DNA of 64,000 nt from Corallococcus silvisoli. Its GTDB lineage: Bacteria; Myxococcota; Myxococcia; Myxococcales; Myxococcaceae. The stretch is from assembly GCF_009909145.1 (NCBI RefSeq), contig NZ_JAAAPJ010000012.1, positions 1-64,000 on the forward strand, written 5' to 3'. The first letter of the stretch is position 1. Every line of letters starts with the position of its first letter. Both the position numbers and the translations under genes were made by a program. This document shows positions 47,643-56,381 of the stretch, piece after piece. The notes below the pieces were generated by a model that was given only the letters and a program-made list of their open reading frames with translations, was not told where the DNA came from and made no database searches.

Positions 47643-47684
47643 ACCTACCGACCGGTAGGTCAATTCGCCTACCGACCGGTAGGT
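47643..47684. promoter_or_regulatory. Two tandem AibR-type operators
   Basis: ACCTACCG-AC-CGGTAGGT (47643-47660) is a perfect 8-bp inverted repeat. The same 17 bases CCTACCGACCGGTAGGT recur at 47668-47684, giving two direct copies 24 bp apart. They lie in the 196-bp divergent region between aibR and HK2, 44 bp before the aibR start. Dyad form and location are typical for a TetR repressor acting on its own operon, and control of HK2 is possible. Confidence 0.75.
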
Positions 47685-47795
47685 AGCACTGCCCGACGCG
47701 GTTCGTCAATGGTCCCGTACTGGAGGGCGGGTGAGACAAAAGGTCCTGGAAACAAGGACTTGGGACCCCTTGCCGGGTTAGGTTGTGGGCCACCC

Positions 47796-49905
47796 ATGCG
47801 GTCCACGCTCCTGCCCATCCTCCTGCTGTGCGCCGCCCTGGCGAGCGTGGGGGTGGGGGTGTGGACGCTGGTGAAGCGCAGCCGGACGGCCCTGGTGGAG
47901 CAGTTCGCGGGGGACCGGCAGAAGCAGCTGGACGAGGCCGTGGGCGGCGTCACGGACTCGCTGGAGGAGGTGGGCCGCAACCTGCGCTTCGCCGGGGAGC
48001 TGATGTCCCAGCCCGGGAGCCTGGCGGAGCACCGGCGCGAGCTGCGCGCGTTGCTGGAGGCGGTGGGGCAGTACAAGGCCATCGCGGCCTACGACGGCGA
48101 GGGCGCGGAGCGGCTGCTCCTGTTCGACCGCAAGCCGGAGACGCCGGTGTCGCGCGAGGGGCTGGTGGCGGAGATGGCGGGGACGGCGCGGCGGGCCCTC
48201 TTGCGGCCTCCCGGCGACGTCACCACGTCGCCCATCCTGGACGCGGCCAACGGCGGGTGGCTGCGCATCCTGGCCACGGCGCTGCCCGCGACGGACGGCA
48301 AGCCGGAGGGCGCGGTGGCGGTGCTGGTGGACACGGAGACCTTCTTCGCGCCGCTGCGCATCGTCACCTCCGACCTGGAGGCGCGGATGCTGCTCGTGGG
48401 CACGCACGGGCAGCCCACGCCCGCGAGCGACCCGGGCCTGGCGGAGTGGTTCGGCCGCGTGGGGCAGAAGGACGCGGGCGTGCCCGCCTTCGCCTTCCTC
48501 GTCACGAGGCTGAAGGCCGGGGCGCGCGGGATGCTGCCCCTGTCCGAGCACGAGGCGGAGCGGCTGGGGCTGGGGCGCGCGGAGGTGGTGGCCGTCTACA
48601 CGCCCATCCGCATGCGCGGCGGAAGTCACTGGGCGGTGGCGGCGCTGGTCTCGACCGCGACGCTGCGCTCGCATGAGCAGTCGCTGGTGGTGCGGCTGTT
48701 GGGCGCGGGCGCGCTGGTGGCGTTCTTCCTGGTGGCCTTCGCGGTGTACGTGGTGCTGGCGCGGCGGCGCGCGGTGGCGCTCCAGGAGAGCCGGCGGCAT
48801 GCGGCCCGGCTGGCGGCGCTCCACGACCGGACGCGGAAGATCCTCGACCACCTGCCCACGGGCGTCCTCGCGCTGACGGCGGACGGGCGGATCAGCGCCG
48901 TCAACGAGGCGCTCCGCGCGCGCGTGCCCGGCAACGTCACTGGCGCGCCGTTGCTGGCCGCGTTCCCCGGGGCTCCGGCGCCGGTGGTGGAGCGGCTCGA
49001 CGCGCTGGTCGCGTCCGCGGGCCGGGAGGACCGGACGCTGAGCCTGCTGGGCGAACCGCTGGCGCTCTTCGGGGAGGAGGGCACGTACAACCTGCACGCG
49101 GTGCCCCTGACGGTGGAGGACCCCAAGGAGGAGGCGCGCGTGCTCCTGGTGGTGGAGGACCTGAGCGACGTGCGCGCGCTGGAGACGAAGCTGCTGCGCG
49201 CGGAGAAGCTGGCCACCGTGGGCGTGCTGGCGGCGGGCATCGCGCATGAGATTGGAACGCCGCTGGGCGTGGTGCGCGGCCGGGCGGAGTACGTGCAGGG
49301 GAAGCTGGGCCCCGCGCACCCGCAGGGCCCGGGCCTGGGCGTCATCGTCGAGCAGATCGACCGGGTGAGCCGCACGCTGCGCCAGCTCCTGGACTTCTCG
49401 CGCTTGCAGCCGGCGATGGTGCGGCCGGTGGCGCTGGGGCCGCTCGCCACGGCCCTGCATGAGCTCTTGCGCGCGGAGGCGGAGCGGCGCCAGGTGACGC
49501 TGACGCTGGACGTGCCGGAGTCGGTGCCCGCGCTGGCGGCGGACGCGGATCAGCTCCAGCAGGTGTTGCTCAACCTGACGCTCAACGCCTGCGACGCGTG
49601 CCGCGAGGGGGGCCGGGTGGAGGTGTCCGCCTCCGCGCTGGCCGGGCCGGAGGAGGGCGCGTGGGGGCTGGTCGCGCTCACGGTGCGCGACGACGGCTGC
49701 GGGATCCCGAAGGAGCGCATCAACCAGGTGTTCGACCCGTTCTTCACCACGAAGAAGCGCGGGCAGGGCACGGGGCTGGGGTTGACGATGGTGGCCCACG
49801 TCGTGCGCAACCATGGCGGGCGGGTGGAGCTGGAGAGCACGCCGGGGCAGGGCACCCGCGTCACCGTGCTGTGGCCGGTGGCCCGCGCCGTGCCGGAGGA
49901 GCGAC

Positions 49906-49928
<23 letters not shown>
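47796..49928 (+). CDS. Membrane sensor histidine kinase (HK2), paralogue of HK1
   Basis: 710 residues from the ATG at 47796, which begins the first membrane helix (MRSTLLPILLLCAALASVG). The layout equals HK1: a periplasmic sensor beginning VEQFAGDRQKQLDEA, a second membrane helix near 300-325, a PAS-like segment KILDHLPTGVLALTADGRIS, H-box AAGIAHEIGTPLG, N-box LNLTLNACDAC, G1 DDGCGI and G2 GQGTGLGLTMV. The sensor halves of HK1 and HK2 also match closely, so the pairs arose by duplication of a whole operon. It overlaps RR2 by 23 bp. Divergence from aibR next to its operators raises the possibility of shared regulation. Confidence 0.92.
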
Positions 49929-51273
<1,345 letters not shown>

Positions 51274-51282
51274 GCCGCGGTC

Positions 51283-51316
51283 TGGCAATCCGCCATGGGG
51301 TGATGGCGGATTGCCA
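51283..51316. terminator. Perfect 14-bp hairpin after RR2
   Basis: TGGCAATCCGCCAT (51283-51296) and ATGGCGGATTGCCA (51303-51316) are exact reverse complements around a GGGGTG loop, beginning ten bases after the RR2 stop. There is no T-run. It could be a terminator stem, an RNA-processing element or an operator. Confidence 0.5.
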
Positions 51317-51336
51317 CGGTCCACCGGTGACCACTC

Positions 51337-51358
51337 CCACCGTCCCCCGGGACGGTGG
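51337..51358. repeat. Second hairpin before the pseudo-receiver gene
   Basis: CCACCGTCCC (51337-51346) and GGGACGGTGG (51349-51358) form a 10-bp inverted repeat with almost no spacer (8 bp if a normal loop is allowed). It lies 20 bp after the first hairpin and 33 bp before the next start codon, inside the likely leader of that gene. Confidence 0.4.
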
Positions 51359-51390
51359 CTCCGGCATGTTGCTTGCTGTGACGTGGGAGC

Positions 51391-51756
51391 GTGGCGTCCC
51401 TGCGCACAACCCGGGCCCTGCTGCTCGGTGCGGATGAGTCCCTGGCATCGCTGCTGGCGGACGTGCTGGGCGACCTGGGCATCGCCCTGTTCCTGGACGC
51501 GGCGGACGCGGCCCGGCCGGACCTGGTGCTGGCGCACGTGGAGCGCGGAGAGGCCATCCTCCCGGTGCTGACCCGCGCGCGGGCCTGTGCCTCCGCCGCG
51601 CCGGTGGTCATCCTCCTTCCCTTCGCGGACGAGCGCCTGGTGTCACGCGCCCTGTGTCAGGGGGCCCGGGCATGTTTCGCGCTGGGCCGTCCGCTCGATG
51701 AGCTGCGCGACCTGCTGCGCTCGCACTTTCCCTCGTTGGAGACCACCCATGGGTGA
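51391..51756 (+). CDS. Stand-alone degenerate receiver domain
   Basis: 121 residues starting at GTG 51391 after GGGAG. The fold resembles a response-regulator receiver (LLLGADESLASLLADVLGDLG at the start, APVVILLPFADERLVSRALCQGA in the middle, PLDELRDLLRSHF at the end). The phosphorylation residues are missing: the acidic pair reads ADE, the acceptor Asp position in PDLVLAHVE is His, and the conserved Lys before Pro is Arg in GRPLDE. It is therefore probably a phosphorylation-independent binding module. Its stop overlaps the next start by 8 bp. Confidence 0.65.
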   Translation: MASLRTTRALLLGADESLASLLADVLGDLGIALFLDAADAARPDLVLAHVERGEAILPVLTRARACASAAPVVILLPFADERLVSRALCQGARACFALGRPLDELRDLLRSHFPSLETTHG

Positions 51757-52255
51757 ACCAATGGCCGCCGTCACCGTGTTGCACCCCGTCGTCCCCCGCC
51801 GTGAAGTCGAGCGCCGGCCCGTGGCTCCCCTGGAGACGGCGGACGCGGCGGAGCCCGTGCTGTTCCAGGAGGGCCAGGTCCGCGTCACCCGTGAGCGGCT
51901 CGTCGTGGGCGGCCGGACCTGGGCGCTGCGCGACGTGCTCCAGGTGGAGACCGTGCGCCGCACGCCGAAGGTGTGGCCCTACCTGCTCGTGGTGGGCCTG
52001 GGCGCCGTGGTGGGGCTGCCCCTGTTGTCCTGGCTGTCCGTCAGCGTCACGGCGATGCGCGGCGCCTACGAGGCGGGGCTCGTCTTCACCGCGCTGGGCT
52101 TCTTCGCCTCCATGGCCGCGCTGCTCCTGGTGGAGGACATGCACTACCTGGTGCTGGGCCTGCCCGGTGGCGCGCGGCGCGTCTTCGGCAGCCGCGACGC
52201 GCAGCTCATCGCGAGGCTTGCGGGGACGGTGCGGGCGGCGCGTCCCCAGCCTTGA
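51749..52255 (+). CDS. DUF6232-like membrane protein
   Basis: 168 residues. A soluble N-terminal part contains VLFQEGQVRVTRERLVVGGRTWALRD, typical of DUF6232 proteins (a strand-rich segment beginning with a gene-product-specific 'x-V-T-xx-R-L-x-V' pattern). Two membrane helices follow (WPYLLVVGLGAVVGLPLLSW and GLVFTALGFFASMAALLLV). The function is unknown. The ATG at 51749 overlaps the preceding pseudo-receiver gene by 8 bp; ATG 51761 is an alternative. The 3' end overlaps the convergent flavoprotein gene by 50 bp. Confidence 0.65.
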   Translation: MGEPMAAVTVLHPVVPRREVERRPVAPLETADAAEPVLFQEGQVRVTRERLVVGGRTWALRDVLQVETVRRTPKVWPYLLVVGLGAVVGLPLLSWLSVSVTAMRGAYEAGLVFTALGFFASMAALLLVEDMHYLVLGLPGGARRVFGSRDAQLIARLAGTVRAARPQP

Positions 52256-53237
52256 GGCCGTCGCGCACTTTCGCGACGATCTCGAAGGAGCGCAGCCGCG
52301 CGGCGTGGTCGTGGATCTGCGCGGTGATCATCAGCTCGTCGGCCCCGGTCTGCTCGATGAGGGACTGGAGGCCGTCGCGCACGCTGTCGGGCGAGCCCAC
52401 CACGGTGCACGCCAGCATGTGCTCGATCTCCGCCAGCTCCATCTCATTGAGCTGACCGTCCAGGCTGTCCACCGGCGGCAGGAGCGGGCCCGGGCGGCCC
52501 CGGCGCAGGTTGATGAAGGCCTGGAGCAAGGAGGTGAAGAGGCGCTGGCCTTCCTTGTCCGAGTCCGCCGCGAAGACGTTGACGCCAATCATCGCGTACG
52601 GCTTCTGGAGCACGTCCGACGGACGGAACTGCGTGCGGTACAGGTGCAGCGCGCTCATCATCTGCGCGGGCGCGAAGTGCGAGGCGAAGGCGAAGGGCAG
52701 GCCCATGGCCGCGGCCAGCTGCGCGCTGAAGGTGCTGGAGCCCAGCAGCCACAGCGGCACGTGGAGGCCCGCGCCCGGCACCGCGCGCACGGCCTGCCCC
52801 GGCGTGGGGTCCTTGAAGTAGTTCTGCAGCTCCACCACGTCCTGGGGGAACGAGTCCGCGCCCATCAGCCCGCGGCGCAGGGCGGCGGAGGTCCGCGGGT
52901 CGGTGCCCGGCGCGCGGCCTAGGCCCAGGTCGATGCGGCCGGGGTAGAGCGTCTCCAGGGTGCCGAACTGCTCCGCGATGACCAGCGGCGCGTGGTTGGG
53001 GAGCATGATGCCGCCCGCGCCCACGCGAATCTTGGACGTGCCCCCCGCGACGTGCCCGATGACGACGGACGTGGCCGCGCTGGCGATGCCCGTCATGTTG
53101 TGGTGCTCGGCCAGCCAGTAGCGCTGGTAGTTCCAGGCCTCCGCGTGGCGGGCCAGATCCAGGGTGCACCGGAGGGCCTGTCCGGGGTCGCCTCCCGCGA
53201 TGACGGGAGACAGGTCGAGTACGGAGAAGGGAATCAT
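52206..53237 (-). CDS. LLM-class flavin-dependent oxidoreductase (luciferase-like)
   Basis: 343 residues from the ATG at 53237, where the family sequence starts (MIPFSVLDLSPVIAGG). Typical luciferase-like barrel features are the RYWLAEHHNMTGIASAA segment, IRVGAGGIMLPNHAPLVIAEQF, GRIDLGLGRAPGTDP and the late GSPDSVRDGL. It belongs to the single-component MsnO8/YhbW-like group whose members use reduced FMN; the substrate is unknown. It is cytoplasmic. The last 50 bp overlap the end of the convergent DUF6232-like gene, unusually long for a tail-to-tail overlap. Confidence 0.9.
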   Translation of the reverse strand: MIPFSVLDLSPVIAGGDPGQALRCTLDLARHAEAWNYQRYWLAEHHNMTGIASAATSVVIGHVAGGTSKIRVGAGGIMLPNHAPLVIAEQFGTLETLYPGRIDLGLGRAPGTDPRTSAALRRGLMGADSFPQDVVELQNYFKDPTPGQAVRAVPGAGLHVPLWLLGSSTFSAQLAAAMGLPFAFASHFAPAQMMSALHLYRTQFRPSDVLQKPYAMIGVNVFAADSDKEGQRLFTSLLQAFINLRRGRPGPLLPPVDSLDGQLNEMELAEIEHMLACTVVGSPDSVRDGLQSLIEQTGADELMITAQIHDHAARLRSFEIVAKVRDGLKAGDAPPAPSPQASR

Positions 53238-53336
53238 CGTCGGGACCCCTGAGCCCCGGGAGGGCTCGGAAGATGCGCGCGCAAGGCGGGAGAGAGGCCC
53301 TTCGATAGCCGGGGCCCCCCGGGTTTTCACGCCATT

Positions 53337-53352
53337 GAGGCCCCGGGGCCTC
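53337..53352. repeat. 16-bp perfect palindrome
   Basis: GAGGCCCCGGGGCCTC reads the same on both strands and lies in the 171-bp gap between the REC-GAF-PAS-GGDEF gene and the LLM gene. GC-only palindromes arise easily in such DNA, so a terminator or operator role is only possible. Confidence 0.3.
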
Positions 53353-53408
53353 CCGGGCCTCCCCAGGCGGGCCCCACCCCATCCATCAGCCAGGCTTGCC
53401 CCTGGCGC

Positions 53409-55208
53409 TCAGGCGCCCGGCGGGCCCGGGGGCCGCTCTGGCTTCGAGCGGGCGAGCGCGGCGTGGGCCCGGGCCAGCGTGCCGTGGGGATCCTCCTCGC
53501 CGCGCACCGTGACGGCGGTGGAGGTGAGCTCGGGCAGGCCGGGCACGGCGTGCAACTGCTGGCGCACGGCCTCCGCGCCCACCGCATCCGCGCCGGGCAG
53601 CGCGAGCAGGAAGGTGTCTCCGTTCCATCGCACCGCGAAGCCCGGCGGGGGGCACAGCGCGTCCGCGCGGCGGGCCAGCTCCCGCAGGGCCCCGTCGCCC
53701 GCGTCGAAGCCGCGCGTGCGGTTGAGGTCGCCCAGGCCCACCAGGTCCACCAGCACCAGGCTGATGGGCAGGTCCTCGCGGCGGCAGCGGCCGATCTCCT
53801 TGGCCAGTCGTTCCTCGCCCACGCGCCGGGTGTCCAGGCCCGTGAGCGCGTCCTGGCGCAGGAGCCGTTCGCGCTGGCCCCTCGGGTCGGTGTCGACGCC
53901 CAGGTCGATCAAGGACAGCAACTGCGCGACGCCGCCGGGCACCAGGAAGGGGCGCGCCACCCAGCGCACCGCCCGGTGCCGGGGCCGCTCCAGGGTGAGG
54001 GTGAGGTGCAGGCCTCGGGAGCCCTCCGCCGCCAGGTCCAGCTGCCGGAGCGTGCCGCCGGGATCCGCGCTCAGGTTGGCGACGTGCTGGCACAGGGCGT
54101 CGAAGGCCATCCCGGACAGGCGCTCCTCCGGCAGGCCCAGCAGCTCCGCCAGGGCCGCGTTGGCGGCGAAGGGCTGGCGGTCCGGGGCCACCACCAGGAC
54201 CGGTACGTCCAGGGCGCGCACGGCTTCGCGCACGAGCGCCAGGGCGGAGGCCTCGGTGAGGACCGGTTCCAGGGAGCCCTGGGGGCGCGGCGCGGCGGAG
54301 CGCCCCCGCCTGCCTCCGGTGGTGTGCTCCAGGTTCTCCGCCACGCGGCCGGCCAGCTCGCGCAGCGCCGCCAGGTCCTCCGGGCCGAGCATCAGGGGCC
54401 GCGTGTCGATGACGCACAGCGAGCCCAGCACATCGCCGCTGGCGGTGACGAGCGGCGCGCCGGCGTAGCTTCCGACGATGCCGTCGCGCACCAGCGGGTT
54501 GTCGCGGAACACGGGGTGGCGGGTGGCGTCCGGCACCACCATGGCTTCGCGGCCCTGCACCACGTGGTGGCAGAAGGACCAGTCGCGCGGGGTGCCCCGG
54601 TCGCGGGCGAGCGCGGCGGGCAGGCCCACGTGCGCCTTGAACCACTGGCGGTCGCCCAGCACCAGGGTCAGCAGCGCGACGGGGACGCCGAAGGCCTGCG
54701 CCACCTCCGAGACCAGCTCCTGAAGCTCCGTGTCGGGAGGCCCCGCGTCCACGAGCCTCAGCTCGTCGATGCGCTGGAGGCGCCGCTTCTCCTCGTCGGA
54801 GCTGGGCTCCAGCAGGCCACTGCCCGCGAGCTGTCCGGCGAGCGCGCGCCGCACGCCGTCGCGCATCGCCTCCGGGCCCGAGCGCCGGCTGAGCAGGGCG
54901 TGGATGCCCAGGGTGTCCTTGAGCTGCCACGCGCGCACGCGCAGCTCGTCGAAGGCCGTCACCACCACCACCGTCGTGCCGCTCGCGTCCGGGCGGCCCC
55001 GCAGCCACGCGAGCAGCGCGAAGCCATCCACTCTCGGGAGCGCCAGGTCCGTCAACAGCAGGGTGGGGGCGCCGCGCTTGCGCACGAACTCCTGGGCCTC
55101 CGCGCCATCCCGAGCGACCACGCCCTCCAGGCCCTCCTGTTGCGCCAGCGCGAGCAGCCCCGTGGCGCGGTGGGAATCCGGTTCGGCGATGAGTGCGTAG
55201 CGTGGCAT
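53409..55208 (-). CDS. REC-GAF-PAS-GGDEF signalling protein with degenerate GGDEF
   Basis: 599 residues from the ATG at 55208. Domains: receiver (about 3-120; acceptor Asp in LLLTDLALPRVDG, but Arg instead of Lys in LLSRRSG); GAF (about 150-310, DWSFCHHVVQGREAMVVPDA and GSYAGAPLVTASGDVLGSLCV, the GAF subtype common in GGDEF proteins); PAS-like (about 335-445); GGDEF-like (about 455-590, beginning DALTGLDTRRVGEERL). The GGDEF signature reads NGDTF (WNGDTFLLAL), so cyclic-di-GMP synthesis is unlikely. It may be a receptor or scaffold. It is cytoplasmic, with no membrane segment. Confidence 0.82.
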   Translation of the reverse strand: MPRYALIAEPDSHRATGLLALAQQEGLEGVVARDGAEAQEFVRKRGAPTLLLTDLALPRVDGFALLAWLRGRPDASGTTVVVVTAFDELRVRAWQLKDTLGIHALLSRRSGPEAMRDGVRRALAGQLAGSGLLEPSSDEEKRRLQRIDELRLVDAGPPDTELQELVSEVAQAFGVPVALLTLVLGDRQWFKAHVGLPAALARDRGTPRDWSFCHHVVQGREAMVVPDATRHPVFRDNPLVRDGIVGSYAGAPLVTASGDVLGSLCVIDTRPLMLGPEDLAALRELAGRVAENLEHTTGGRRGRSAAPRPQGSLEPVLTEASALALVREAVRALDVPVLVVAPDRQPFAANAALAELLGLPEERLSGMAFDALCQHVANLSADPGGTLRQLDLAAEGSRGLHLTLTLERPRHRAVRWVARPFLVPGGVAQLLSLIDLGVDTDPRGQRERLLRQDALTGLDTRRVGEERLAKEIGRCRREDLPISLVLVDLVGLGDLNRTRGFDAGDGALRELARRADALCPPPGFAVRWNGDTFLLALPGADAVGAEAVRQQLHAVPGLPELTSTAVTVRGEEDPHGTLARAHAALARSKPERPPGPPGA

Positions 55209-55258
55209 GGCGGTCGGAGCATGGTGCCACGCCTGCCCCGTCCGTGTACTCGGCCTTG

Positions 55259-55305
55259 CGTGGGGACACGCCCTGCCGGGCCCAGGGGCCGGACGTGGGG
55301 ACACG
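55259..55305. promoter_or_regulatory. Repeated CGTG-N4-CACG dyads in a divergent promoter region
   Basis: CGTGGGGACACG occurs at 55259-55270 and again at 55294-55305, 35 bp apart, between the divergent signalling-protein and zinc-ribbon genes. Each copy is a CGTG-GGGA-CACG dyad. Two identical dyads in one intergenic region suggest an operator pair for an unknown regulator. Confidence 0.35.
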
Positions 55306-55442
55306 TGTGGGAATCCCGCGGCCTCCGTACGAGCCGTCCGCGGCGCACGAGGGCCGCGGCGCCCCTGCCGGTTGAGTGCCTGGCGGTTGGGGGGCCCGTG
55401 GTGCCTCGAGGTCTCGCGCGGTAGCGTCGGAGGTCTACCGCC

Positions 55443-56345
55443 ATGATGCCCGGTCCCGACATCGTCGTTGCATGCCCGATGTGCGAGGCGCCCCTCAGGC
55501 AGCCCTCGCTGCTCTCGAGCAATACCTTCGGTGCCGTGGTCTGGACGGATGGCTGGTGCGACATGCCGATGCTGCCGCTGCCGCCTCGCGTCTCTCGGTG
55601 TGGGGCCTGCCAGCGTCTCTTCTGGGTCAGTAGGGCCAGGGAGCTGGGGGAGATTCCTTCACCCTTCCTGGAGTCCCCTGAGTTCGTCACCATCGTCACG
55701 CTGGAGGCTGTCGGGAAGCGCCGGGTCGAGGTCATGCATCTGGTCCGGAGAGCGAGCGGCGTGAATCTCCAGGAGGTGAAGCAGCGGATGGACAGGCTGC
55801 CAGTGGAACTCGGGCGGTACTTCAGCCCGGGCGAAGCCAGGGAGTTCGCTGCCCGCTTCGAGGATCTGGGGGCCCGGGTGGTGCTGAGGCAGGAGGCGAC
55901 CGGGTTCCAACGAGCCACGATCCCCGCCGAATGGAGGTCCGCGCCCTGGATCGAGGCGCCAGATGAGGCGGGGTACCTGGAGGCCATCGCGGAAGGTCTG
56001 GCACCGCGACCCGACGAGGAGCGGGAGCTGCGCCTCCATGCCTGGTGGGCTGGCAACAAGCCCTATCGCGGGGGCGCTGCGTGGCTGCCATTCTCACGGC
56101 GCGGTCGCGCATCCCGGGACAACCTGCACGCGCTCCTGGCGTTGTGCGCGCCTGACGACGTGACGCAGCGCTTGCTGAGCGCGGAGATCCTGCGCGAGCT
56201 GGAGCACTTCGAGGATTCGACGGCCCTCCTGGGCACGGCGTTTCCCAAGCCCCTGGAGGAAATGGCGCGGTTCATCCAGGAACTGGCCCTCCAGCGCATC
56301 TCCGAGGTCCGGCGACTCGCCCATGAAGAGGACGCGAAGGCATAG
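55443..56345 (+). CDS. Zinc-ribbon protein with ribosomal L7/L12-like domain
   Basis: 300 residues. The N-terminus has two Cys pairs (VACPMCEAPL and SRCGACQRLFW), a zinc-ribbon pattern. Residues about 80-150 follow the C-terminal domain of ribosomal protein bL12: EFVTIVTLEAVGKRRVEVMHLVRRASGVNLQEVKQRMDRLP, then an SPGEAREFAARFEDLGARVVLR segment that matches the bL12 pattern of a helix, Lys-rich turn and final strand. The remaining 150 residues are helical and of unknown kind. This is clearly not the ribosomal stalk protein itself (which is about 120 residues and has no zinc ribbon). No function can be assigned. Confidence 0.7.
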   Translation: MMPGPDIVVACPMCEAPLRQPSLLSSNTFGAVVWTDGWCDMPMLPLPPRVSRCGACQRLFWVSRARELGEIPSPFLESPEFVTIVTLEAVGKRRVEVMHLVRRASGVNLQEVKQRMDRLPVELGRYFSPGEAREFAARFEDLGARVVLRQEATGFQRATIPAEWRSAPWIEAPDEAGYLEAIAEGLAPRPDEERELRLHAWWAGNKPYRGGAAWLPFSRRGRASRDNLHALLALCAPDDVTQRLLSAEILRELEHFEDSTALLGTAFPKPLEEMARFIQELALQRISEVRRLAHEEDAKA

Positions 56346-56381
56346 CGCGCGTTTCGGCGAGCCCGTGCCGCTGGCCCGCCC

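Noticed and set aside
47740..47790. Sigma-54 promoter upstream of HK2 (TTGGGACCCCTTGCC)
   Set aside because: GG and GC are separated by 8 instead of 10 bases, which sigma-54 does not tolerate well.
55443..56345. Ribosomal protein bL12 gene (rplL)
   Set aside because: The protein is 300 residues with a zinc ribbon, lacks the bL12 N-terminal dimerisation domain and is not near rplJ or rpoB.
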